From assembly GCF_900100875.1 (NCBI RefSeq), contig NZ_FNKQ01000003.1, forward strand, positions 372,001 through 436,000: a stretch of 64,000 bases of DNA, read 5' to 3'. The DNA is from Halopelagius longus (lineage in GTDB: Archaea; Halobacteriota; Halobacteria; Halobacteriales; Haloferacaceae). Of this stretch, positions 34,151 through 42,519 are shown piece after piece. A model generated the notes under the pieces. The model saw nothing but the letters and a program-made list of their open reading frames with translations, had not been told where the DNA came from and did not search any database. Position numbers and translations under genes: made by a program. Positions within the stretch are counted from its first letter, which is position 1. The number at the start of each line of letters is the position of its first letter.

Positions 34151-35353
34151 ATGACCGACCGGCAATCGGACGGGTCGACCGCCGACGGGGACGGGTCGAC
34201 CGCCCCCGGTACTCCCGCCCCGGAGACGAACTTCGACGCTCTCGACCGGGCGCTCTCGGACGCCGACGCCGCCGCCTTCGTCCACGTCGGCGACCGGTTC
34301 GACGACGACATGCGGTATCTGACGCGCTTCTCGGGTCCCGACCGCGAGTACGCGTTCGTCTACACGCCCGACGGCGGCGTCCTCTGTGCGCCGTCGCTGT
34401 TCGAGGCGCAGGCGCGCCGCGAGTTCGACGGCGAGGTTCGGACGGCGAACGCCGGCGACCCGGCGGGCGTCCGCGCGCGCGCCGTCCTCGACGAACTGAC
34501 CGACTCCGAGACGGTGCTCGCACCGCGGTCGATTCCGCACGACGCGGCGGTGTACCTCGAACGCGGCGGGTACGACGTGGCTTCGACTGACGCCGTCGCC
34601 GCCGCCCGGGCGGTCAAAACCGACGCGGAACTCGACTGCCTCCGGCGCGTCCAACGCGCCGCCGCGGCGGGGATGCGTCGGGCCGAGACGGTCCTCGCGG
34701 AGGCGACGCCCGAGGGCGACGAACTCGTCTGGGCGGGCGACCCCCTCTCGACGGAACGCCTCCGGCGCGAGGCGAACGCCGAACTCGCGGCCCGCGGCGT
34801 GACTGACACCGGGAACACCGTCGTCGGCGCGGGGCCGACCTGTGCGGACCTCCACTACACCGGTACGGCGGCGATTCAGCCGGGCGAGACGGTCCTCCTC
34901 GACATCTCGCCGCGCGGCCCGCACGGCTACTACGGCGACCTCTCGCGGACGTACGTCGTCGCCAGCGACGGCGGGTGGGAGCGCCGGGCGTACGTCGCCG
35001 TCGAGTCCGCGTTGGACGTCGCCCTCTCGACGGTCGAACCGGGCGTCCCCGCGGGGACGGTGCACGCGGAGGTGGCCGCCGAACTCGCCGCGTACGGGTT
35101 CGACCCCGAGGCGGCGGAGGGCGAGGCGGGGTTCACCCACGGCGCGGGCCACGGCGTCGGCCTCTCGCTTCACGAGGGGCCGTCGCTCAGAGCGGAGACG
35201 GAGTTGCGACCCGGCCACGTGATAACGCTCGAACCCGGCGTGTACGACCCCGAACGGGGCGGCGTTCGGTTAGAAGAACTCGTCGTCGTCACCGAGGAGG
35301 GGTGTGAGATACTCCACGAGCACCCGCGGTCGTTCGCGCCGCGCGGGGAGTGA
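34151..35353 (+). CDS. M24 family aminopeptidase (Xaa-Pro dipeptidase-like)
   Basis: 400 residues: a creatinase-like N-terminal domain (FDALDRALSDADAAAFVHVGDRFDDDMRYLTRFSGPD) and a pita-bread catalytic domain. The five metal ligands of M24 enzymes are identifiable: Asp in VLLDISPRG, Asp in YYGDLSRTY, His in THGAGHGVGLSLHEGPS, Glu in TLEPGVYD and Glu in GVRLEELVVVTEEG. It probably cleaves Xaa-Pro or related peptides. It begins 7 bp after the helicase stop, so it is likely in the same operon although functionally unrelated. Confidence 0.93.
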   Translation: MTDRQSDGSTADGDGSTAPGTPAPETNFDALDRALSDADAAAFVHVGDRFDDDMRYLTRFSGPDREYAFVYTPDGGVLCAPSLFEAQARREFDGEVRTANAGDPAGVRARAVLDELTDSETVLAPRSIPHDAAVYLERGGYDVASTDAVAAARAVKTDAELDCLRRVQRAAAAGMRRAETVLAEATPEGDELVWAGDPLSTERLRREANAELAARGVTDTGNTVVGAGPTCADLHYTGTAAIQPGETVLLDISPRGPHGYYGDLSRTYVVASDGGWERRAYVAVESALDVALSTVEPGVPAGTVHAEVAAELAAYGFDPEAAEGEAGFTHGAGHGVGLSLHEGPSLRAETELRPGHVITLEPGVYDPERGGVRLEELVVVTEEGCEILHEHPRSFAPRGE

Positions 35354-35367
35354 GCGTCGGCGGGAGA

Positions 35368-35613
35368 TCAGGACTCCTCTTCGTCGGGCACCTTCACCGC
35401 CTTTCCGACCACCTTCTCCGCGACTGTCGCGGGGATGTCGCCGGGCGTCGTGAGGTAGTGCGGAAGCACGACCATGAGGACGGCGACGGCGAGGAGGCCG
35501 CCCCCGAACAGTTCCTGCCCCGCCAGAAGCGTGTTCAGCCCGAAGATACCGACCGGGATGGCGAACACGAGCGTCGCCGCCAACTGTATCGTTCCCCAGA
35601 TTCCGAGTCCCAT
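35368..35613 (-). CDS. Small haloarchaeal membrane protein (DUF7533-like)
   Basis: 81 residues with two hydrophobic segments (GTIQLAATLVFAIPVGIFGLNTLL and FGGGLLAVAVLMVVLPHYL) followed by a conserved-looking cytosolic tail TTPGDIPATVAEKVVGKAVKVPDEEES. The MGLGIWGTIQLAATL start and TTPGDxPxxVAEKxVG tail are what I recall for an uncharacterised haloarchaeal family (DUF7533, from memory). Convergent with the M24 peptidase with a 14-bp gap. Function unknown. Confidence 0.75.
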   Translation of the reverse strand: MGLGIWGTIQLAATLVFAIPVGIFGLNTLLAGQELFGGGLLAVAVLMVVLPHYLTTPGDIPATVAEKVVGKAVKVPDEEES

Positions 35614-35685
35614 CGTCCGTCGAGCGTACTCGGCGAGCGGTCAAAAGCGCCGCGGTACGGCGTCGCGACGGGTCTGAGCGGGTTA

Positions 35686-35985
35686 TCAGTTCGGCGTGTG
35701 GACGCCCTCCTCGGGACCGCCCGGCGAGAGGTGATCGAACTGAGCCGTCGGGACGGTCCCTCGGACCCAGACCATCCGCTCTTCGGTCTTCACGTCGAGT
35801 CCGTCGTACGCGCCGAACCGACCGACTCGGACTCCACGTACGCCTCGAAGTCGGAGTTCTCCGCGGCTTCGGCGTCGGGATAGGTGTTCGCGTACGTGAG
35901 GTGCGTCGTCTCGGGTCCGAATCGCCACGACTTGAGGCCGCCCGTGATGGGGTGCCGGTCGAAGCGGGCGGATGAACGGTTTCGG
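35686..35985 (-). pseudogene. Degraded, frameshifted protein gene remnant
   Basis: On the minus strand two frames give consecutive protein-like sequence with no ATG in either. The first (about 35985 to 35815) reads FDRHPITGGLKSWRFGPE, TTHLTYANTYPDAEAAEN, SDFEAYVESE and then meets a stop; the second (about 35830 to the stop at 35686) continues GAYDGLDVKTEERMVWVR, GTVPTAQFDHLSPGGPEE. Shifting frame once near 35815-35830 joins them. Upstream in the first frame a TGA closes the way at about 36000 without a start codon. This looks like a 5'-truncated, frameshifted gene; family unknown. The surrounding 35614-36019 holds nothing else except the ribE promoter. Confidence 0.5.
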
Positions 35986-36019
35986 GACGCTTTTCAATAC
36001 TGAGACGGGAAATCGAACC

Positions 36020-36658
36020 ATGTTCACCGGTATCGTCGAGGGCGTCGGCGAAGTCGTCGCGGCGAGCGAAGACGAGGGCGGACGGCGGCTTCGAGTCCGC
36101 CCCGAGTTCGAGGTAGAGGACCTGCACCACGGCCAGTCGATAGCGGTCAGCGGCGTCTGCCTGACGGTGGAGGCGTTCGCCGAAGATCGGTCGTGGTTCG
36201 AGGTGTTCCTCGCGAGCGAGACGGTGGAGAAGACGTACCTCGGCGGCGTGGGGGAGGGCGAGACGGTGAACCTCGAACGCGCCCTCCCCGCCGAGGGGCG
36301 GTTCGACGGCCACCTCGTGCAGGGCCACGTCGATACGACGACGACGGTGACCGCCGTCGAACGCGTCGGCGACGACTGGTGGTTCGAGTTCGCCCTCCCC
36401 GAGGGGATGGAGCGGTACGTCGTCGAGAAGGGGTCCGTCGCTCTCGACGGCATCAGCCTCACCGTGGCCGAACGCACCGACGAAACGCTCGCCGTCGCGG
36501 TCATCCCGACGACGTACGACCTGACGACGCTCTCCTCGAAGTCCGTCGGCGACCCGGTTCACGTCGAGGTGGACGTGATAGCGAAGTACGTCGAGAACAT
36601 GGTGTCGGGGTACGCAGAACGCGTCGCGCCGGACGCGCCCGCGCCCGACGCCGAGTAG
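36020..36658 (+). CDS. ribE: Riboflavin synthase (alpha-type)
   Basis: Dismutates two 6,7-dimethyl-8-ribityllumazine molecules to riboflavin. 212 residues from the ATG at 36020, giving the invariant MFTGIVEGVGEV start. Two lumazine-binding barrels are visible: residues 1-95 (VSGVCLTVEAF, FEVFLASETVEKTYLG) and 96-200 (GHVDTTTTVTAV, LDGISLTVAERTDETLAVAVIPTTYDLTTL), ending with KYVEN. This is the bacterial-type trimeric enzyme rather than the unrelated methanogen RibC; haloarchaea are known to carry it. A TTTCAATA element about 30 nt upstream may be the promoter. Confidence 0.96.
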   Translation: MFTGIVEGVGEVVAASEDEGGRRLRVRPEFEVEDLHHGQSIAVSGVCLTVEAFAEDRSWFEVFLASETVEKTYLGGVGEGETVNLERALPAEGRFDGHLVQGHVDTTTTVTAVERVGDDWWFEFALPEGMERYVVEKGSVALDGISLTVAERTDETLAVAVIPTTYDLTTLSSKSVGDPVHVEVDVIAKYVENMVSGYAERVAPDAPAPDAE

Positions 36659-36677
36659 CGTCCCGAGGGCGGGGGCG

Positions 36678-37679
36678 TCACTCGAACTCGGTCGATTCGC
36701 TCCTCGGCGATTGGTCGCCGTACCCCGTCGCGTTCGCGTCGTTGTACGCGTCGTTGTACCGCTTTACCTTCCGCAGGAGGTAGAGGCCGAAGATGCCGTC
36801 GTAGATGAGGATGTACGCGAAGAACGACGTGAGGCTTCCGAGGCCGGTGACGGTCGCGATGATCGCCGAACCGATGCTCACCGTCGTGTTGTACGTCGCG
36901 TGGACGAACGTGGCGATGAGGAGACCCTTGACGATTATCGGCCCGCGAGCGCCGCGGTTGAACTTCGCGAGGCCCAGGTAGTAGCCCGCGATGCCGGCGT
37001 AGATGACGTGGCCCGGTCCCGCGAGGGCGCGAACCGCGGTGATGCCGCCGCCGGCGCCGATGAGGCCGAGACCCAAGTCGAGTCCCTCAGCCGGAAGTTC
37101 GCGGGTGATGTAGAGGGCGTTCTCGATGGTGGCGAACCCGAGGCCGGCCATCGCGCCGTACACCGCGCCGTCGACGACGGAGTCGAATCGCTCGTCGGTG
37201 TAGGCGTACAGGCGGACGGCGAGCAACTTCACCGTCTCCTCGACCGGACCCACGACGATGTAGAAGAACAGAATCGTCCCGACGAACCCGAAACCGCCGA
37301 AGAGCGGCTTGAGATACCCGTTGAGGACGGCGGCGAAGTTCGCGGTGAGGACGCCCAAGAGGAACGTCGCGACGAGGAGAGACAACGGCTCGCTCGTCGT
37401 CGCGTCGCTGTAGTAGACGTACGCGGCGAGTCCGAGCGCGGGTATCGCCGAGAGGAGCGTCAGAATCCCCGTCTGCGGGTCGGTAATGGCCGCGAGGCCG
37501 CCGATACCGAGCAGAAGGAGGAGCGCTATCAGCACCACCGCGACGCGGGCCGACCCCGCGAGGATGCGGTAGATGAACACCGCGAGGCCGTCCACCGACG
37601 TGCGCTCCTCCCACGTGGAGATGTCGTACAGGTCGGCGTCGTCGCCCGACGCCCTCTCGACCGGGTCTCTCTTAGCCAT
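36678..37679 (-). CDS. PrsW-family intramembrane metalloprotease-like protein
   Basis: 333 residues from the ATG at 37679. A hydrophilic N-terminus is followed by about eight membrane helices. The family motifs are present: GPVEETVKLLAVRL (EExxK) near residue 145, GLGFATIENALYI (E-N) near residue 190, GPGHVIYAGIAGYYLG and the final FVHATYNTT histidine near 275. In bacteria PrsW cleaves an anti-sigma factor; haloarchaea lack that system, so the substrate here is unknown. Convergent with ribE with a 19-bp gap; divergent from the DUF7532-like gene. Confidence 0.9.
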   Translation of the reverse strand: MAKRDPVERASGDDADLYDISTWEERTSVDGLAVFIYRILAGSARVAVVLIALLLLLGIGGLAAITDPQTGILTLLSAIPALGLAAYVYYSDATTSEPLSLLVATFLLGVLTANFAAVLNGYLKPLFGGFGFVGTILFFYIVVGPVEETVKLLAVRLYAYTDERFDSVVDGAVYGAMAGLGFATIENALYITRELPAEGLDLGLGLIGAGGGITAVRALAGPGHVIYAGIAGYYLGLAKFNRGARGPIIVKGLLIATFVHATYNTTVSIGSAIIATVTGLGSLTSFFAYILIYDGIFGLYLLRKVKRYNDAYNDANATGYGDQSPRSESTEFE

Positions 37680-37803
37680 CGTCCGAAAATGCGTCCGACG
37701 CCGCCTAATTTCTTCGGCCGGCGGCACCGACGAGGACGGAACGAACACGGCCGGACGGCCGCAACCACGGTAGTTGAAAGGGTCGGAGGGCGAACCCCGA
37801 CCC

Positions 37804-38178
37804 ATGCACTTCGACCCACGCACCCAGGCGGCCCTCCGCGAGGCGGGCCTCTCGACCGACGAGATTCGGGCGGCGTCGGACGCCGTCGCCGAGGCGGTTC
37901 GCCGCGACGCCGACGCGTTGGAGGCGTTCTTCGAGGAGGGGGCCGTCTTCTCCGACATGGACCGCGCACACAGCAGCGACGATATCCACGAACACGACGT
38001 GGAGTATCTCGACCTGTACACCCACGGCGGCGACCTGCGGGGGTACCTCCGGTTCGACTCGTGGGGCGCGTACGTCGAGGACGGCCGCGTCCTCTCCGAT
38101 GAGAAGGTCGAACTCACCCTCGGCCCGACGGTCCACGACCGCGTGCGGTTCGCCCGCGACCCCGACGACCTGCGATGA
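37804..38178 (+). CDS. Conserved haloarchaeal protein, operon with FAU-1 (DUF7532-like)
   Basis: 124 residues from the ATG at 37804 (an ATG at 37774 would add ten non-conserved residues). Helical N-terminus (TQAALREAGLSTDEIRAASDAVAEAVRRDADALEAFF) followed by a beta-rich part ending YLRFDSWGAYVEDGRVLSDEKVELTLGPTVHDRVRFA. No metal or catalytic motif recognised; I recall a DUF7532 name for similar haloarchaeal proteins. Its TGA stop overlaps the ATG of the FAU-1 gene (ATGA), so the two are coupled, suggesting an RNA-related role (inference). Confidence 0.78.
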   Translation: MHFDPRTQAALREAGLSTDEIRAASDAVAEAVRRDADALEAFFEEGAVFSDMDRAHSSDDIHEHDVEYLDLYTHGGDLRGYLRFDSWGAYVEDGRVLSDEKVELTLGPTVHDRVRFARDPDDLR

Positions 38179-39626
38179 GCGACGAGGCAAGCGACGAACG
38201 CGGCGCGAGCGACCCCGTCCGTGTCCGGGTTCGCGGCATCTACACCACCGCCCTGACGCGGCGCTTCCTCGATGCGGGCTACGAGGTGGTGCAGGCGTCC
38301 GAACCCATCCGCGACCGCTTCGACGCGGAGTTCGGCACCGGCCACCACGAGGTGACCGTCGAGACGACGGGCGACAGGCAGGGCGTCGGCGTCCACGGCG
38401 ACCCCGACGCCGTCGAATCGGTCACGTCGCACCTCCGCGGCGTCGGCATCGACGCGTTCGCGTGGGACGACCCCGCCCCCCGCGGCGCGGTGTTCGACGC
38501 CCGGGTGACCGACACCCGCGGGTCCGGCGCGATGTGCGCCCTCGGAGACGGCGTCGAGGGCTTTCTCCCTTTCCGCGCCGTCGACCGGCGAATCGAGGAG
38601 GGCGACGCCGTCCGCGTGCAGGTCAGAGAGTCCGAACCGCCGTGGAACGACCGGCGCGCCCGACTCGACGCGGGGGTGCGCGCCCGCGGCGGCCTCGCCA
38701 CCCTCGTCCGCGGCGAGGAGGGCGTGAGCGTGAACACGCGCGACGACGCCGCCGGGCGCGAACTCGCCGGGATGACCGACCTACTGGGCGTCTCCGCGCC
38801 CGACGGGTGGGGCATCGAGTGGTCCCACGCGGCGACGGACGCCGACATGGACGCCCTCCGCGCGTCGTTAGAACGGGCGACCGAACGGGCCGAGACGCTC
38901 GAATCCGCCCTCGACGGCGAAGGGGAAGTCGAACCCGCGCGAGAACTCGCCCGCCCCGGCGCGGGGGAGTGGGTGTGGTTCGGCCGCGCGTCGCGGTTCG
39001 AACTCGACGCGGACCGCCGCGAGGTGACGACGACGATGCCCGGCCACCACCGAACGAAGGCCGCCTCCGAGTCGGCGAGTGCGGGCGTCGACTTGGCGGA
39101 GGCGCTCTGTGACCCCTCGGGGGAGTTCCCCTTCGACGTGGTGACGCGGCAGTTCGGCCCCGTCGAGGGCGACACCGTCGGCATCGGCCACGGGAAACCC
39201 GACGGGCGACACATCACTCTCGGGCGCGGCGAAGTCGTCGAGTGGGACGCGGACGGTACCGTCTCGGTGAAGCGACAACTGACGGGCGGCGGCACGTACG
39301 ACGCACTCGGCGTCCCGCGGGAGTCGGGTGACACGGCCCTCACGAAGTTCCGCGAGGGTCGGTGGTGGTATCCGACCGTCTACCGGAGCGCCGAGGGCGA
39401 GGTGAAGGGCACCTACGTCAACGTCTGCACGCCCGTCGAGTGCTTCCCCGACGAGGTTCGGTACGTGGACCTCCACGTGGACGTGATAAAGCAGGCCGAC
39501 GGCACCGTCGAACGCGTGGACGACGACGAGTTGGACGAGGCCGCCGCGGCGGGCGAAATATCGGAGGCGTTGGCGGAGAAGGCGCGGTCCGTCGCGTCGA
39601 GTCTGGAGTCTGCGCTCTCGGAGTGA
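38175..39626 (+). CDS. FAU-1 family RNA-binding protein/ribonuclease
   Basis: 483 residues. The N-terminal part VRVRGIYTTALTRRFLDAGYEVVQASEPIRDRF is followed by an S1-like fold (GAVFDARVTDTRGSGAMCALGDGVEGFLPF), a central GIEWSHAA region, and a C-terminal DUF402 domain (KFREGRWWYPTVYRSAEGEVKGTYVNVCTPVECFPDEVRYVDLHVDVIKQADG). This arrangement is that of Pyrococcus FAU-1, which binds AU-rich RNA and has RNase E/G-like activity in 5S rRNA maturation. Start overlaps the upstream gene by 4 bp. A role in rRNA processing is likely. Confidence 0.9.
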   Translation: MSDEASDERGASDPVRVRVRGIYTTALTRRFLDAGYEVVQASEPIRDRFDAEFGTGHHEVTVETTGDRQGVGVHGDPDAVESVTSHLRGVGIDAFAWDDPAPRGAVFDARVTDTRGSGAMCALGDGVEGFLPFRAVDRRIEEGDAVRVQVRESEPPWNDRRARLDAGVRARGGLATLVRGEEGVSVNTRDDAAGRELAGMTDLLGVSAPDGWGIEWSHAATDADMDALRASLERATERAETLESALDGEGEVEPARELARPGAGEWVWFGRASRFELDADRREVTTTMPGHHRTKAASESASAGVDLAEALCDPSGEFPFDVVTRQFGPVEGDTVGIGHGKPDGRHITLGRGEVVEWDADGTVSVKRQLTGGGTYDALGVPRESGDTALTKFREGRWWYPTVYRSAEGEVKGTYVNVCTPVECFPDEVRYVDLHVDVIKQADGTVERVDDDELDEAAAAGEISEALAEKARSVASSLESALSE

Positions 39627-39680
39627 GCGAGGAACTTCTGGTAGCCCAACCGTTTTCTCCCGGAGTCTCCGAGTTCGGAT

Positions 39681-40709
39681 ATGGAACTCTCCGTAGTCGA
39701 CCTCTCTCCGGTCCCCGACGACGGCACTGCGACCGACGCGTACGCGAACACCGTCGAAGCCGCGAAGCAGGCCGAACGACTCGGATACACCCGGTTCTGG
39801 GTGGCCGAACACCACGGGATGGCCGACACCCTCGCGGGGACGACGCCGGAGGTGTTGCTCGGGCATCTCGCCGCCGAAACCGACTCGATTCGCCTCGGGT
39901 CGGGGGCGGTGCTCCTCAACCACTACAGTCCGTTCAAGGTCGCGGAGGTGTTCGGCGCGTTGGACGCTCTCGCGCCGGGGCGCGTCGACGCGGGACTGGG
40001 GCGGGCCAACGGGTCGCCCGCCGTCGATAGCGCCCTCGGGACCGAACGGCGCGTCGAGAACCCCGACGAGGACCACAGAGAGAAAGTCGAGGCCGTCGTC
40101 AACCACCTCTACGACGACTACCCGGAGGGCCACGCCTACGGAGACCTGGAGATTCCGCGCTCGGGGGCGGCGGAGCCGGTTCCGTGGGTGCTCGGCTCCA
40201 GTCCGTCGAGCGCGGCCATCGCGGCCGAACTCGGACTACGCTACTGCTTCGCGGCGTTCATCCGACCGCAGTTCGCCGCCCACTCCTTCGAGGAGTACCG
40301 CGAACAGTTCCGGTCGTCTCCGCTGGCCGGCGGAACGGACGACCCGCGGGGGATAGTCGCGGTGAACGCCGTCTGCGCCGACACCGACGAGGAGGCGGCG
40401 CGACTCCGGGCGGTGGCCGAGGCGTCGTTCAAGCGGATGCAACGGGGCGTCGTCGGCACCACCCCGTCCGTCGAGGAGGCCATCGACGAACTCGGCGGCG
40501 TCCCCGACCCGACGCCCGCGACGCTGGACGAAGACGAGTGGCCGCGGGCCATCTCCGGGAGTCCGGAGACGCTCTCGGGGCTCTTAGAGCAACTCGCGGA
40601 CCGCGTCGGCGTCGACGAGGTGATGATCCAGCACGTCGTCTCGGACCACGACGACGCGCTTCGCTCTCACGAGTTGCTGGCCGAGGGCGTCGGACTCGAC
40701 CCTCGCTGA
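39681..40709 (+). CDS. Luciferase-like (LLM class) flavin-dependent oxidoreductase
   Basis: 342-residue TIM-barrel monooxygenase homologue. It starts MELSVVDLSPVPDDGTATDAYANTVEAAKQAERLGYTRFWVAEHHG, with the conserved AEHH, then SGAVLLNHYSPFKVAEVFGALDALAPGRVDAGLGRANG and PWVLGSSPSSAAIAAELGLRYCFA. The C-terminus EWPRAISGSPETLSGLLEQLADRVGVDEVMIQ is also standard. This subgroup often uses FMN; the substrate is not predictable. Monocistronic, 37 bp before a membrane protein gene, with a TTTT run at its 3' end. Confidence 0.92.
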   Translation: MELSVVDLSPVPDDGTATDAYANTVEAAKQAERLGYTRFWVAEHHGMADTLAGTTPEVLLGHLAAETDSIRLGSGAVLLNHYSPFKVAEVFGALDALAPGRVDAGLGRANGSPAVDSALGTERRVENPDEDHREKVEAVVNHLYDDYPEGHAYGDLEIPRSGAAEPVPWVLGSSPSSAAIAAELGLRYCFAAFIRPQFAAHSFEEYREQFRSSPLAGGTDDPRGIVAVNAVCADTDEEAARLRAVAEASFKRMQRGVVGTTPSVEEAIDELGGVPDPTPATLDEDEWPRAISGSPETLSGLLEQLADRVGVDEVMIQHVVSDHDDALRSHELLAEGVGLDPR

Positions 40710-40746
40710 CGCCAGCGCTTTTGTTCCGGTGGCGTGACACGTCGGT

Positions 40747-41280
40747 ATGGAATCGCCGTGCGAGGCGACTGTCGGGAGGGGGGCGCTGATTCCGGCGGTC
40801 GTCGGCGGAGCGACGACCGCGTTAGCCGGCGTCGTCGGCTACCTACTGCCGCCGTTACGCGCCACCGACTACGGCGACGGGATGAACGCGACGTTCGAGG
40901 TACTCCGCTACTTCGTCCGGCGGTCGATTCCGTACCACGCCGCGGTACTGGTGTTCGTCCCGTTCGTTACGACCGTCGTCCTCCTCTCGGCGGACCGCCG
41001 GTGGGGGGTGACCGGGGCGGAGGCGGAGGCGAACTCCGACCTGACCGTCGGCCTCGGTATCGTCTCCGGTCCCGTCGTGACCGTCGTCGTCGCGGCGGTG
41101 ACCGCCGTCGCCGCCACCGGGGCGACGAACGGGGTCGGCGTGATGGCGTACGCGTTCGTCTTCGGACTCGGGATAACCACGGTTCTGCTGTCTATCGTGT
41201 TCGCGGCCGAGACGGCGAGCGTTCTCGCCGGGTACGCCCTCGTGCGGGGAGTTCGGTGGGTCCGACGGCGTCGAACGTGA
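40747..41280 (+). CDS. Four-helix membrane protein of unknown function
   Basis: 177 residues. Hydrophobic stretches at about 12-33 (ALIPAVVGGATTALAGVVGYLL), 63-80 (PYHAAVLVFVPFVTTVVLLS), 100-123 (VGLGIVSGPVVTVVVAAVTAVAA) and 130-165 (GVGVMAYAFVFGLGITTVLLSIVFAAETASVLAGYALV), then a basic C-terminus RWVRRRRT. The arginine tail implies a cytosolic C-terminus. The sequence does not remind me of a named transporter. Adjacent genes give no clue. Confidence 0.72.
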   Translation: MESPCEATVGRGALIPAVVGGATTALAGVVGYLLPPLRATDYGDGMNATFEVLRYFVRRSIPYHAAVLVFVPFVTTVVLLSADRRWGVTGAEAEANSDLTVGLGIVSGPVVTVVVAAVTAVAATGATNGVGVMAYAFVFGLGITTVLLSIVFAAETASVLAGYALVRGVRWVRRRRT

Positions 41281-41289
41281 CGCCAGCGA

Positions 41290-41475
41290 TCAGGTGTCGG
41301 CGTAGAATCGGGCGAGGCCGCACTCCGGACAGACGTGACAGTTCAGGTACTTCCCCTTCAGGTCGAGTTTGCCCAAGAGGCCACCCTCGACGTCGATTCG
41401 GATTCCGTCGCCGCGGTAGGAGGTCTTGTGCTCGGTTTCGCGCATCTCCACGTCGCAGTCGGGACAGGACGGCAT
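41290..41475 (-). CDS. CPxCG-type zinc-ribbon protein (61 aa)
   Basis: From the ATG at 41475: MPSCPDCDVEMRETEHKTSY then GLLGKLDLKGKYLNCHVCPECGLARFYADT. Two zinc knuckles (CPDC at residues 4-7 and CPECG at 49-53, plus Cys46) flank a 40-residue beta-rich segment with a conserved-looking GGLLGKLDLKG. Conserved in haloarchaea by my recollection; function unknown, perhaps nucleic-acid or protein binding. Convergent with the membrane protein gene, separated by 9 bp. Confidence 0.82.
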   Translation of the reverse strand: MPSCPDCDVEMRETEHKTSYRGDGIRIDVEGGLLGKLDLKGKYLNCHVCPECGLARFYADT

Positions 41476-41619
41476 AGGCCGGGGTTTCGACCGGAACCTA
41501 ATAAGAGGCGGTGCGCGTCCCGCCGGTCGGTTTGTACGTCGATTCGTCGCACCGAAGCGAGAGTCCGCGGCGGGGTCGGGCACCACAAAGGAGTTAACGC
41601 GAACCGAGCAACGGTGCGT

Positions 41620-41880
41620 ATGAGCCTCAAATCGAAGGTATTCGGCGCGTTCGGCTACCTTCTCCTCCTCGTCGCTCTCGTGACGGCGCTGTGGGGTGTC
41701 TGGGTCGTCGGGCTGACGCTGTCGAACGGAGCGACCGAGGGCCGTCTGCTGGCGGTTCTGTCCTCCTTCGGGTCCGCGGTTACGTTCGGCTTCTTCGGCT
41801 ACTTCGTCCGGAAGTTCGTCGCCGGACAGGTGCTTCCGATAGACGTGGACAAGTCCGTCGCGTACCGCGCTGGACGGTGA
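41620..41880 (+). CDS. Small two-helix membrane protein
   Basis: 86 residues from the ATG at 41620: MSLKSKVFGAFGYLLLLVALVTALWGVWVVGLTLSNG, then LLAVLSSFGSAVTFGFFGYFVRKFVAG and a polar tail VLPIDVDKSVAYRAGR. Two transmembrane helices with a short extracytosolic loop. The longer open frame upstream overlaps the antisense of the zinc-ribbon gene and is not used. Followed by the four-hairpin intergenic region. Function unknown. Confidence 0.68.
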   Translation: MSLKSKVFGAFGYLLLLVALVTALWGVWVVGLTLSNGATEGRLLAVLSSFGSAVTFGFFGYFVRKFVAGQVLPIDVDKSVAYRAGR

Positions 41881-41948
41881 ACGGCGTTCGGAGACGAAAA
41901 CCGAGAGAGTAGCGCTGTCCGGTGACGCGTCGGGGGTTCTCGTCTGTA

Positions 41949-42082
41949 CGCGAGGCGACCGAAGGGAGCCTCGCGGCCTTTTTGTCGCCAGAACGCGAAG
42001 CGTTCTGGCTGAACGACCAGAAATCGGAGATTTCTGGTAGTGGTCCAGATTTTTGCGGTGAGCGGTCGCGCGAAGCGCGACC
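41949..42082. repeat. Array of four hairpins with GAA/GGA triloops between convergent genes
   Basis: H1 41949-41975: CGCGAGGC pairs GCCTCGCG; inside, a tandem G-A mismatch, CC/GG and loop GAA. H2 41988-42008: CCAGAACGC, GAA, GCGTTCTGG. H3 42016-42038: ACCAGAAATC, GGA, GATTTCTGGT. H4 42064-42082: GGTCGCGC, GAA, GCGCGACC. All stems are perfect at 8-10 bp outside H1's core. T5 runs at 41979-41983 and 42051-42054 and an A5 run at 42091-42095 flank them. H2 and H3 share the CCAGAA/TTCTGG ends. It lies between the stop codons of a + gene (41880) and a - gene (42103), so bidirectional termination is one explanation. Confidence 0.75.
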
Positions 42083-42102
42083 CGAACCGGAAAAAGGTGG
42101 GT

Positions 42103-42444
42103 TTAGAAGTGATTCGGCGACTCGTTGCCGTACTGGAGTTCGCCCCCGCGTCCCCCTTCGACGGTACTGCTGCCGTGGTCGCCGGAACTCGGCACCTTCA
42201 CCTGCACGTCGGTCACCTCGTCGAAGTCCATGATGAGGTCCGACTTGATGTTGTCCGCGGTGATGTCGCTGATGCCGCATCCGGCGCACGCGCCGCCGAG
42301 TTCGACGACGACTTCGCCGCTCTCGGGGTCCGCCTTCTGGACGACGCTGTTCCCTCCGTGCATCTGAATGATGGGCATCTGACCGGTCATCCACGTCTCG
42401 ATGCGCTCCTTCAGCGACTCCCCGGATTCACCATCGTCGGTCAT
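42103..42444 (-). CDS. NifU C-terminal (NFU) domain iron-sulfur carrier
   Basis: 113 residues with the NFU domain: [67 protein letters not shown]. The CAGC pair (CxxC) holds a transient [4Fe-4S] cluster at a dimer interface for delivery to apo-proteins. A glycine-rich C-terminal tail ([26 protein letters not shown]) is outside the domain. Compatible with cytosolic Fe-S assembly alongside SUF, whose genes are not here. The YgfZ-like protein further on (48879-50015) is another Fe-S-related gene. Its 3' end faces the hairpin array. Confidence 0.92.
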   Translation of the reverse strand: MTDDGESGESLKERIETWMTGQMPIIQMHGGNSVVQKADPESGEVVVELGGACAGCGISDITADNIKSDLIMDFDEVTDVQVKVPSSGDHGSSTVEGGRGGELQYGNESPNHF

Positions 42445-42519
42445 TACACGGTACTTTGTGCCGCACGTACGGGTATGTTGCGGTTGTACTCGGGACTAAT
42501 CGACACGAAGCGATGTGTG

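Noticed and set aside
41949-42082. Insertion-sequence ends or an integrated element at the hairpin array
   Set aside because: No transposase or direct target duplication; each hairpin is a separate short palindrome rather than a pair of distant terminal repeats.
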